Part shown: positions 1 through 6,173 of the stretch, one piece after another | How the letters are laid out: every line of letters starts with the position of its first letter | How positions within the stretch are numbered: position 1 is the stretch's first letter | NCBI GenBank assembly: GCA_039182515.1 | Contig: JBCDCE010000079.1 | Coordinates: 1-13,112, forward strand | Source: JBCDCE01 sp039182515 | GTDB lineage: Bacteria > Pseudomonadota > Alphaproteobacteria > Rhodobacterales > Rhodobacteraceae | Length of the DNA stretch: 13,112 nucleotides | Reading direction: 5' to 3' | Position numbers and translations under genes: made by a program | The notes under the pieces: generated by a model | What the model was told of the DNA's origin: nothing | Database searches by the model: none | The model's input: only the letters and a program-made list of their open reading frames with translations

Positions 1-43
1 CACTGCTGGGTTGGGGGCGGTCATCTTTGCCGGAGCTGCCAAT

Positions 44-1171
44 ATGCTTTCGACGCCAAGAGCCTTGCGTGCTCTACATCCAGGAATACTGCTCCAGGTA
101 CGGCTTTGTCTGTTGGCACTTTGCACGGCGATATGCATTGTACTTTTTTGTGGCGCGGCCTCTGCCCAAAGCACCCAGACGACACTTGAAGCCAGCAAAA
201 CTCAGGCCGAAACACATAGTGAAACACAGGGCGAAAATCAGGGCGGCGATGTCCTGCGTTGGGGCACGCAGATCGCGCCAGAGGTGTCACGCCAAAGATC
301 TCAAATGGCCTGGCCGACGCGGCCCAACACCCAAAAACTTGGCACAGCGCGGCTCTTCAGCAATGACTTTCTTGGCGATGGCGAAGACCGCTGGCGCACC
401 TCCAGCTATGTCTTTGGGCTGATCACCGGCCCAAAATGGCGTGGCGAGCGGCCGGGAAAGTTGGGTGAAATCATCGAGTATCGCTACCGAAGCGAAATCT
501 TCGCGCCTGACGATTTAACCAACCCTGATCCAGGGGATCGCCCCTATGCTGGGATGCGGGCCTTTGGGGTTCATAGCCATGCCAAAACCGGCGGGTTTGA
601 TCTAAGCTTTGGATTGGACTTGGTGTTTACAGGGCCTCAAACCGCCCAAGATGAAGTGCAAACTGCCGTGCATGATGGGCTCGGCATCGCGGGGCCTGAT
701 ACCGCATTGCGCGAAGACCAGATCGAAGATGCTCTGCGCCCCACGGCTTTGATCGAAGTGGCCCGAAGCAGGCCTTTGGGCGGTTTTGCGAGCGTGCGCC
801 CGTTTGTGGAAGCAACCTTGGGCGTTGAAGACAGCCTGCGCTTTGGCGCGGACGTGATGGTCGGACGCAGCTTTCAAAACAATCTTTTGGTGCGTGACAC
901 GGCCACGGGTCACCTGATCCGCGGCGCAGGTGAGGCGGATCCTGGTTTGGGATTGGTGCTGGGTGCCGACTTCGCAGCTCTTGGAAAAAGCCGCTATTTG
1001 CCACAGGATCAAGGCTATGACCTAGAGGACCGCACACGGCTGCGTGCCGGTGTTCACTGGCAGGGGGAACGCAGTGCGATGTTTTATGGGCTCACTTGGA
1101 TGAGCAAAGAATTTGCCGCCCAGGAAGAAGATCAAGTGCTAGGCTCTATTCGCCTACAACTTGATTTCTGA
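44..1171 (+). CDS. LpxR/DUF2219-family outer-membrane lipid A deacylase
   Basis: LpxR-family proteins are outer-membrane beta-barrels that remove the 3'-acyloxyacyl chain of lipid A. The family motifs are visible. Numbered from the upstream TTG at 11, they are an N118-D119 pair, a DR..T segment at 126-130, DRPYAG at 176-181, and a Q-x-x-x-H motif ending at H221. These match in order the Asn/Asp, Thr/Ser and His active-site elements of the Salmonella enzyme. The C-terminus ends in aromatic Phe, as outer-membrane barrels often do. I place the start at ATG 44 because a GGAG lies 8 bases upstream and the protein then opens with a hydrophobic signal peptide (cleavage likely after ASA). The reading frame is open to the window edge, so an earlier start cannot be excluded. 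Between signal peptide and barrel lies a hydrophilic stretch of about 60 residues, rich in Gln, Thr and Glu in its first part. The gene appears to stand alone. The deacylase activity is inferred from the family. Confidence 0.8.
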   Translation: MLSTPRALRALHPGILLQVRLCLLALCTAICIVLFCGAASAQSTQTTLEASKTQAETHSETQGENQGGDVLRWGTQIAPEVSRQRSQMAWPTRPNTQKLGTARLFSNDFLGDGEDRWRTSSYVFGLITGPKWRGERPGKLGEIIEYRYRSEIFAPDDLTNPDPGDRPYAGMRAFGVHSHAKTGGFDLSFGLDLVFTGPQTAQDEVQTAVHDGLGIAGPDTALREDQIEDALRPTALIEVARSRPLGGFASVRPFVEATLGVEDSLRFGADVMVGRSFQNNLLVRDTATGHLIRGAGEADPGLGLVLGADFAALGKSRYLPQDQGYDLEDRTRLRAGVHWQGERSAMFYGLTWMSKEFAAQEEDQVLGSIRLQLDF

Positions 1172-1233
1172 AACTTTATCCGAAGCTTCACAACTTGTGG
1201 TGGCATGGCGGTCTGATGCCTCTCAAATTAACC

Positions 1234-1248
1234 TTTTGCCGCGCAAAA
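1234..1248. repeat. Short inverted repeat between the deacylase and Hint genes
   Basis: TTTTGC and GCAAAA flank a 3-base CGC loop, giving a 6-bp hairpin 63 bases after the upstream stop codon. No T-run follows on the plus strand, so a terminator is possible but not supported. The rest of the 1172-1347 spacer is AT-rich and holds the CtrA-type site listed separately. Confidence 0.35.
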
Positions 1249-1301
1249 ACCGCAAATCTTATCATTAAACATTAGACTCTTCCCAGAAGCCTCTGACTCT
1301 G

Positions 1302-1316
1302 TTAAGGAAATCTTAA
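1302..1316. promoter_or_regulatory. Consensus CtrA-type binding site upstream of the Hint gene
   Basis: TTAA at 1302-1305, seven bases (GGAAATC), then TTAA at 1313-1316: an exact match to the TTAA-N7-TTAA consensus of the alphaproteobacterial response regulator CtrA. The site ends 31 bases before the ATG at 1348, a position where it would overlap the promoter or lie very close to it. Two lone TTAA half-sites lie upstream at 1228 and 1265. In Rhodobacteraceae CtrA controls motility, gene-transfer-agent and competence functions. That this copy is bound is inference. Confidence 0.55.
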
Positions 1317-1347
1317 TAAAAATAAACTTGAGGCAGAGTTCAAAGCG

Positions 1348-2415
1348 ATGACAGCGGGCTTTCGTGGCGCGTACGTTATATCTTGGACCCAAACAGATCT
1401 GGATGGTTTGCCCTGCGCGCCCCTTGAGGCGGTCAAGGCAGGGGCGAGCTGGGCATGGACCGGGGAAGCGGTGCGTGTTGATGGGCCAAACGACGTGCTC
1501 CAATTGGATGGTGCAGAGGGCCAAGGGCTCTTGCGCAAGCGCGCCGCGCGCTCGGTGCGCAAGCTCGTGGGCGCAGCTTTGTCCGAACCTCAATACGCGA
1601 GCACGCTCAATCCCGACGACGATGACATCCCCGACGCCAGTTTTCTGGTCACAGACGGAGCCCAACGTTTCGTCGCCTCGCTTGTGCAAACGGGCGGCAA
1701 CCGGCCGCCGCTCCTCCTATTTCTGAACGCCCTGCCGCCCAAACACACCGATCTTTGGATTGTGAGCGTGAGCCATGCGCTCAAACCGCCTCAGCCGAAA
1801 ACAACCGCTGAGAGTGCCATGATCTGTTTCACGCCTGGCACGCTCATTCGCACCGTTGGAGGCGATGTACCGGTTGAGCTTTTGGCGCCAGGGGATCTTC
1901 TCCTGACCAAGGACGACGGCCCCCAGCCCATCGAATGGAAAGGCCAACGCTACATCTCAGGCGCGCGGCTTCATGCGATGCCGCAATTGCGCCCGATCCG
2001 GTTTCGGACAGGAGCGCTTTTGAAAAACTGCCCGTCCCCGGATCTGCTTGTATCGCCGGATCACCAGATGCTGCTCAGAGGTCGCGCGGCGCAAGCGCTC
2101 TTTGGGGAGCGGGAAGTTTTGGCCCCAGCCAAAAGCCTTGTGAACGACAAATCCATCGTGGTGGACTATACCCAACGCGAGGCGATTTATCTCCACCTGA
2201 TGCTCGACCGTCACGCAGTGGTCTGGGCCAACAACGTGGAGACGGAAACCTTCCATCCGCAAAGTGCGGATCTGCACGCGATGCCGCGCGCCGAGCAAAC
2301 CACGCTTAACCAAGCCATGCCCGGCATCCTCGATGCCCCGCACACTTTTGGCGCTATGGCCCGCCGCGCTTTGAGCCCCGCTGAGACGGCAATCTTGCTT
2401 CAGGACGCGGCCTAG
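1348..2415 (+). CDS. Hint (Hedgehog/intein) domain protein
   Basis: A 355-residue protein with a Hint_2-type domain. The domain starts at C160 (CFTPGTLI), continues through PVELLAPGDLLLT (175-187) and the block-B-like SPDHQ with H239, and closes at the ANNVETETFHP segment near 294-304. Hint domains are autoprocessing folds in inteins, Hedgehog proteins and bacterial secreted toxins; in this stand-alone alphaproteobacterial group the function is not established. There is no terminal HN followed by Cys/Ser/Thr, so full splicing is not expected; N-terminal cleavage at C160 is conceivable. The first 159 residues hold no domain I can name, although LLLFLNALPP (122-131) recurs in such proteins as I recall them. 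There is no signal peptide, RTX repeat or toxin domain. The Shine-Dalgarno sequence is weak (GAGG about 14 bases upstream). A CtrA-type site precedes the gene, and a possible immunity-family gene converges on it with stops 6 bases apart. Confidence 0.8.
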   Translation: MTAGFRGAYVISWTQTDLDGLPCAPLEAVKAGASWAWTGEAVRVDGPNDVLQLDGAEGQGLLRKRAARSVRKLVGAALSEPQYASTLNPDDDDIPDASFLVTDGAQRFVASLVQTGGNRPPLLLFLNALPPKHTDLWIVSVSHALKPPQPKTTAESAMICFTPGTLIRTVGGDVPVELLAPGDLLLTKDDGPQPIEWKGQRYISGARLHAMPQLRPIRFRTGALLKNCPSPDLLVSPDHQMLLRGRAAQALFGEREVLAPAKSLVNDKSIVVDYTQREAIYLHLMLDRHAVVWANNVETETFHPQSADLHAMPRAEQTTLNQAMPGILDAPHTFGAMARRALSPAETAILLQDAA

Positions 2416-2421
2416 GCGGAG

Positions 2422-3096
2422 TCATACGCCGTCAGTTGTGTGGAATTCTTCAAATCCCCAAGATCCAAATTTATGGTCTTGGAACCACTCCACGAAGTCT
2501 TGGGAGAAGAGCAGGTCGAGCGTTTTATCGTCTCTAAAAATCGGTAACCCGCAGCAATTAGCGTAGCGAATATATTGTCCATGAGGGCGGATTGAAAAAT
2601 GCGGCCGAACAGGGCTTTTGCCTTCACTGAAGATCGCTTTTTCCGGATCCCAAGCTGGGACGCGTGGGAGGATGTTGCCAAAGTAGTAAAGCCCATCGTC
2701 AAAGGGCTCTTTGCGATCGTAGTCCCAGTGTTTCTCGGTTGGAATAAACTCCATCACACCAGGAAAATCCCGCTCGATGGCCGTTTTGAAGCGTTCTGAA
2801 ACTATGGGAAGGTAATGAAGTACCCAGCTCATCCGTCCGACAAGATCAAAGGGTTTATCGGCAAGGTTTGCGGCCAGTATCCAAAATTGCGGAAGCATCT
2901 GCCGCGTCTCGTCGGTGAAGCGCTCGATGGCGTAGCGCCCATGGGCGTTTTCCGCCTCTGCTATCTCGAACGTCATATGCTCATCGGGTATCCAATCGCG
3001 GGGGTCGTATGGGCCCGTGATACGATCTTCATATCGCTTTCCCATGGACCAGGCATATCCAGAATTGCCGCCGGGTAACCAACCGTAGACTTTCAT
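2422..3096 (-). CDS. Probable Imm11/DUF1629-family protein
   Basis: A soluble protein of about 224 residues with no signal peptide or membrane segment. The middle and end fit the pattern I know for Imm11/DUF1629 proteins: an (I/L)VSERFKTAIE helix followed by PGVMEFIP, then YYFGNILP, a later LPIFRDDK, and an LFSQDFVEWF segment near the C-terminus. Members are found as immunity proteins in polymorphic toxin loci and often as orphans. Three ATG codons lie in tandem (3102, 3099, 3096). I choose the third because GAGG at 3103-3106 is then 6 bases away; the first would add two residues. Two 60-base lines I counted run at 48% and 50% GC, against 70% for a line of tyrA, which is consistent with acquisition. 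No toxin gene is next to it in the same direction. The gene call is firm; the family call is moderate. Confidence 0.6.
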   Translation of the reverse strand: MKVYGWLPGGNSGYAWSMGKRYEDRITGPYDPRDWIPDEHMTFEIAEAENAHGRYAIERFTDETRQMLPQFWILAANLADKPFDLVGRMSWVLHYLPIVSERFKTAIERDFPGVMEFIPTEKHWDYDRKEPFDDGLYYFGNILPRVPAWDPEKAIFSEGKSPVRPHFSIRPHGQYIRYANCCGLPIFRDDKTLDLLFSQDFVEWFQDHKFGSWGFEEFHTTDGV

Positions 3097-3178
3097 CATC
3101 ATCCTCGCTGCGTTTCGTAACCATCACGTGTTCTGACGATGCAAAGGTCAAGAGTGGATGCTTTGCTTAAGATGGTGC

Positions 3179-3208
3179 TTGACACTCTGTGCCTGCGCAA
3201 GCTATGCG
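3179..3208 (+). promoter_or_regulatory. Candidate housekeeping promoter for rpsD
   Basis: A perfect -35 hexamer TTGACA (3179-3184) is followed after 18 bases by TATGCG (3203-3208), a plausible -10. A start near 3215 would give rpsD a leader of about 190 bases. It is the only strong -35 match I see between the divergent gene and rpsD. The -10 is imperfect. Confidence 0.5.
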
Positions 3209-3334
3209 CGGCGCTCATTGGTGTTGGTGGCCCCCGCGAGGGGATGCCTGTCAGGGTTCGCCCAGAGGACAACGCCCTTCATCGGCCGATCAGCTGATTT
3301 GAAAACTGGAGCTTTGGGTGGGCGCGGCGACGCG

Positions 3335-3379
3335 TTTTCAACCCGAAAAGTGGGCACCGGTTTTCGGACAAGTTGAAAA
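3335..3379. repeat. Nested inverted repeat upstream of rpsD
   Basis: TTTTCAAC (3335-3342) followed directly by CCGAAAA (3343-3349) faces TTTTCGG (3361-3367), a 4-base bulge ACAA, and GTTGAAAA (3372-3379). The folded form has 15 base pairs with an 11-base loop. The core, CCGAAAAGTGGGCACCGG followed by TTTTCGG, resembles a palindromic motif I recall as frequent between genes in rhizobia and related alphaproteobacteria. It may therefore be a dispersed repeat, a leader structure, or both. Confidence 0.6.
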
Positions 3380-3390
3380 GCCTTTATAAA

Positions 3391-3398
3391 GGAAGGAG
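3391..3398 (+). promoter_or_regulatory. Shine-Dalgarno of rpsD, start-deciding
   Basis: GGAAGGAG ends 7 bases before the GTG at 3406 and fixes that codon as the start, in agreement with the usual N-terminus of S4. The preceding CCTT (3381-3384) can pair with either AAGG of the site (3389-3392 or 3393-3396), which could hide it. Confidence 0.8.
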
Positions 3399-3405
3399 AT
3401 CAGCC

Positions 3406-4026
3406 GTGACCAAACGCACGTCTGCCAAGTACAAAATTGACCGCCGGATGGGCGAAAACATCTGGGGTCGTCCGAAATCCCCCGTCAACCGTCGTGAATA
3501 CGGCCCCGGCCAGCATGGTCAGCGCCGCAAAGGCAAACTGTCTGACTTTGGTCTTCAGCTGCGCGCCAAGCAAAAGCTGAAAGGCTACTATGGCGATCTG
3601 ACCGAAAAACAGTTCCGTCGCATCTATGCGGAAGCGGAACGTGTGAAGGGCGACACCGGCGAAAACTTGATTGGTCTCTTGGAGCGCCGTCTTGATGCGG
3701 TTGTGTACCGTGCCAAGTTCGTTGCGACCATTTTTGCGGCCCGTCAGTTCGTGAACCACGGCCACGTGAAGGTGAACGGTCAGCGCGTGAACATCGCGTC
3801 TTACCGTGTGAAAGACGGCGACGTGATCGAAGTGCGCGACCGCTCCAAGCAACTCGCAGTTCTGATCGAAGCCACTCAGCTCGCAGAGCGTGATGTGCCA
3901 GATTACATCGACGCGGACCATTCGAAGATGACAGCCACCTTCGTGCGTACCCCTGGTCTTGGCGATGTGCCCTATCCTGTGATGATGGAGCCCAACCTCG
4001 TGATCGAATACTACGCGCAGAACTAA
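3406..4026 (+). CDS. rpsD: 30S ribosomal protein S4
   Basis: Primary 16S rRNA-binding protein that nucleates assembly of the small-subunit body and helps set decoding accuracy. At 206 residues it has the usual bacterial length. The N-terminal S4 domain includes NRREYGPGQHG (28-38), and the S4 RNA-binding module runs from about 94 to 157 (RRLDAVVYR, then FVNHGHVKVNG). The C-terminal end PNLVIEYYAQN is typical. There is no cysteine, so this is the zinc-free form. Translation starts at GTG, supported by a strong Shine-Dalgarno sequence. The gene is monocistronic here: it has its own promoter candidate, a long structured leader and an intrinsic terminator. Autoregulation through the leader is inferred, not shown. 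Confidence 0.97.
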   Translation: MTKRTSAKYKIDRRMGENIWGRPKSPVNRREYGPGQHGQRRKGKLSDFGLQLRAKQKLKGYYGDLTEKQFRRIYAEAERVKGDTGENLIGLLERRLDAVVYRAKFVATIFAARQFVNHGHVKVNGQRVNIASYRVKDGDVIEVRDRSKQLAVLIEATQLAERDVPDYIDADHSKMTATFVRTPGLGDVPYPVMMEPNLVIEYYAQN

Positions 4027-4051
4027 GCCTTCGCGCAACAGGATTTGGATG

Positions 4052-4085
4052 GGCCGCGAGGGAAACCTCCGCGGCCTTTTCTTTT
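4052..4085 (+). terminator. Intrinsic terminator after rpsD
   Basis: GGCCGCGAGG (4052-4061), loop GAAA, then CCTCCGCGGCC (4066-4076) with one bulged base, followed by TTTTCTTTT. It begins 26 bases after the rpsD stop codon and separates rpsD from hisC. Confidence 0.9.
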
Positions 4086-4097
4086 GCTCAAAAGTCG

Positions 4098-4140
4098 GGC
4101 TCTGCGTGCGAGCCTCTGGACCTTGAGTATTTTTACAAGG
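4098..4140 (+). other. Rhodobacteraceae-type intergenic element upstream of hisC
   Basis: A small stem GGCTC (4098-4102) / GAGCC (4110-4114) with a 7-base loop is followed by TTGAGTATTTTTACAAGG (4123-4140). From memory, a hairpin followed by a GAGTATTTTT-like run and a purine-rich tail recurs in front of many Rhodobacteraceae genes. It sits between the rpsD terminator and hisC, so it may carry the hisC promoter or start region. The role is unproven. Confidence 0.4.
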
Positions 4141-4170
4141 AAAAGGATCGGGATGGGACAGGAGATCACT

Positions 4171-5253
4171 ATGGCCGCGTTGACACCACAGCCAGGGATT
4201 ATGGAGATTGCGCTTTATGAAGGCGGTAGGTCTGCCATTGCTGGGCGTACGGACGTATTGAAATTGTCCTCCAACGAAAACCCGCTTGGGCCGCCGGCCT
4301 CGGCTCTAGGGGCGATCTCGGATGTTGCGGGTACGGCGCATCTCTACCCGCCCACGGATCACGCACGCCTACGCGCGGCCATCGGTGAGGTGCATGGGCT
4401 TGATCCCGAGCGGATCATTTGTGGGGTGGGCTCTGACGAGGTTTTGCAGTTCGTCACACAGGCTTTTGCGGGCCCTGAAGATGAGATCATCCACACCGAA
4501 CATGGGTTTTCGCTCTATCCTGTGTTGATCAACATGGCGGGCGCACAGGCCGTTTGTGTGCCGGAAAAAGAGCGCGTGGTGGATCTTGATGCTATCCTGG
4601 CAGCGATCACCGATAAAACCCGGATCATCCTCGTGACGAACCCCGGCAATCCCACGGGCACGAAGGTCTCTGACGCCGCCTTGGCGGCTTTTGTTGCGGC
4701 AGTGCCCGCGCATATCGTTGTGGTGCTGGATGGGGCTTACACAGAATATGTGGAAGGCTCAGTGGGCGGGGCTGATCTGGTGCATGATCGCTCTAACGTA
4801 TTGATGACACGTACGTTTTCCAAGATCTACGGGCTTGGCGGCCTGCGCATCGGCTGGGGCTACGCGGACAAATGGATGATCGATGTGATGACTCGCATCC
4901 GCCAGCCATTTAACCTTTCTGGCATTCAACTGGCAGCGAGCGAAGCAGCGGTTCGGGATCAAGACTGGGTGCGGGCTTGTGCCAAACTCAACGCTGAGCA
5001 ACGCGCGCGCCTCATTGGAGCGCTGCGCCAGCTCGGCATTGCGTGCGATGACAGCGAAACGAACTTTGTCTTGGCGCGATTTGCCAGCGAGTCGGAGGCA
5101 GATGCCGTTTATGCCGCCCTTTTGGACGGAGGCATTATTGTGCGGCAGGTGAAAGGCTATGGCTTTCCCGAAGGCCTGCGCATGACCGTGGGGGACGCGG
5201 ATCAAACGAGCCGCCTCATCGCAGCTCTTACTCGGCATGTTGAGGCAAGCTGA
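4171..5253 (+). CDS. hisC: Histidinol-phosphate / aromatic aminotransferase
   Basis: PLP-dependent fold-type I aminotransferase of 360 residues. It converts imidazole-acetol phosphate plus glutamate to histidinol phosphate, and many HisC enzymes also aminate aromatic keto acids. Visible motifs are the N-terminal SSNENPLGPP (34-42), NPGNPTG (157-163), D187 in VVLDGAY, the SK(I)YGLGGLRIG block with the Schiff-base lysine K218, and R226. I choose ATG 4171 because AGGAG lies 6 bases upstream and the protein then opens with LTPQPGI, as in relatives. An in-frame ATG at 4153 is possible. The stop overlaps the tyrA start (TGATG), so the two are co-translated. That partnership suggests use in tyrosine/phenylalanine synthesis as well as, or instead of, histidine synthesis. 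Confidence 0.92.
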   Translation: MAALTPQPGIMEIALYEGGRSAIAGRTDVLKLSSNENPLGPPASALGAISDVAGTAHLYPPTDHARLRAAIGEVHGLDPERIICGVGSDEVLQFVTQAFAGPEDEIIHTEHGFSLYPVLINMAGAQAVCVPEKERVVDLDAILAAITDKTRIILVTNPGNPTGTKVSDAALAAFVAAVPAHIVVVLDGAYTEYVEGSVGGADLVHDRSNVLMTRTFSKIYGLGGLRIGWGYADKWMIDVMTRIRQPFNLSGIQLAASEAAVRDQDWVRACAKLNAEQRARLIGALRQLGIACDDSETNFVLARFASESEADAVYAALLDGGIIVRQVKGYGFPEGLRMTVGDADQTSRLIAALTRHVEAS

Positions 5254-6173
5254 TGGCGGTGATTTATGAGCGCGTAGCCTTGATCGGGCTGGGTTTGATC
5301 GCCTCTTCAATGTTCTGGGCGATGAAACGCGACGGGCTTGCGGGCGAGGTGACAGGCTATGCACGCTCTAAAGAGACCCGCGACGTGGCGGGCGAGATTG
5401 GTTTGTGTGACCGGGTCTGCGATAGCGCAATAGAGGCCGTTGAGGGCGCGGATCTCGTTGTGCTCTGTGTGCCTGTTGGGGCCATGGGCCAGGTGATGGA
5501 AGAGATCGCACCGCATCTCGCTGAGGGCGCGACCGTGACGGACGTGGGCTCGGTCAAACGCGCGGTGATTGACGCGGTGGGGCCTCATATGCCTGAGCAC
5601 GCGATCTTTGTGCCGGGGCATCCTATGGCGGGCACTGAGCAGTCAGGGCCGCGCTCCGGCTTTCCCGAGCTCTTTGAAAACCGCTGGTGCCTTTTGATTG
5701 AGAGCATGCCGAAAAATTTGAAGGCCGAGCAAAAGCTGCGCGCGCTTTGGGAAGGCATGGGGGCCAATGTGGATATCCTCGATCCTGATCACCATGATCT
5801 GGTTTGCGCTGTCACGTCCCACGCGCCGCATTTGATCGCTTACACAATGGTGGGCGTGGCTGACGATATGAACCGCGTGACCGACAGCGAAGTGGTGAAA
5901 TATTCGGCAGCAGGCTTTCGGGATTTCACTCGGATTGCAGCCTCAGATCCCACCATGTGGCGCGATGTGTTTCTCTCCAATAAAGAGGCAACGCTAGAGA
6001 TCTTAGGGCGCTTTACCGAAGAGCTTTTTGCGCTGCAACGCGCCATTCGCACAGGCGACGGTGAGCATCTGCACGACTATTTCACTCGTACGCGCGCGAT
6101 CCGACGCGGCATTGTGGAAGCGGGCCAGGATACTGACGCGCCTAACTTTGGACGTGGTTCAACGAAGCCGTAA
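5253..6173 (+). CDS. tyrA: Prephenate/arogenate dehydrogenase
   Basis: NAD(P)-dependent oxidative decarboxylation of prephenate to 4-hydroxyphenylpyruvate (or arogenate to tyrosine). The 306-residue protein starts with a Rossmann nucleotide-binding motif GLGLIASS (12-19). It has the TDVGSVK segment (96-102) and the catalytic GHPMAGTEQSG (122-132) with H123, followed by the all-helical dimerization half. There is no fused chorismate mutase or ACT domain, so feedback control through an ACT domain is not expected. The start overlaps the hisC stop by one base. Whether prephenate or arogenate is the substrate cannot be read from the sequence. The 3' end overlaps the convergent DUF2125 gene by 15 bases. 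Confidence 0.92.
   Translation: MAVIYERVALIGLGLIASSMFWAMKRDGLAGEVTGYARSKETRDVAGEIGLCDRVCDSAIEAVEGADLVVLCVPVGAMGQVMEEIAPHLAEGATVTDVGSVKRAVIDAVGPHMPEHAIFVPGHPMAGTEQSGPRSGFPELFENRWCLLIESMPKNLKAEQKLRALWEGMGANVDILDPDHHDLVCAVTSHAPHLIAYTMVGVADDMNRVTDSEVVKYSAAGFRDFTRIAASDPTMWRDVFLSNKEATLEILGRFTEELFALQRAIRTGDGEHLHDYFTRTRAIRRGIVEAGQDTDAPNFGRGSTKP

Larger units (their letters stand above)
3215..3405 (+). promoter_or_regulatory. Structured 5' leader of rpsD
   Basis: This stretch has no convincing gene but several self-complementary elements. A hairpin CCCC-GCGA-GGGG (3232-3243) carries a GNRA-type tetraloop. Two overlapping palindromes, ATCGGCCGAT and ATCAGCTGAT, lie at 3281-3298. A two-part hairpin covers 3335-3379, and the 12-base palindrome CCTTTATAAAGG (3381-3392) runs into the Shine-Dalgarno sequence. 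S4 is a known translational autoregulator in E. coli and Bacillus, so a regulatory leader is a reasonable hypothesis. The leader boundaries depend on the promoter call. Confidence 0.45.

Noticed and set aside
3158..3376. 72-codon open frame between the immunity-like gene and rpsD
   Set aside because: No Shine-Dalgarno sequence, odd composition with many Cys and Arg, and it runs through the hairpins of the rpsD leader; better explained as non-coding.
3381..3392. CCTTTATAAAGG as a -10 box immediately before rpsD
   Set aside because: There is no -35 at the right distance, and transcription from it would begin at or within the Shine-Dalgarno site.
3400..4038. Open frame antisense to rpsD
   Set aside because: It mirrors the strongly supported rpsD reading frame; the His/Val-rich translation has no recognisable domain.
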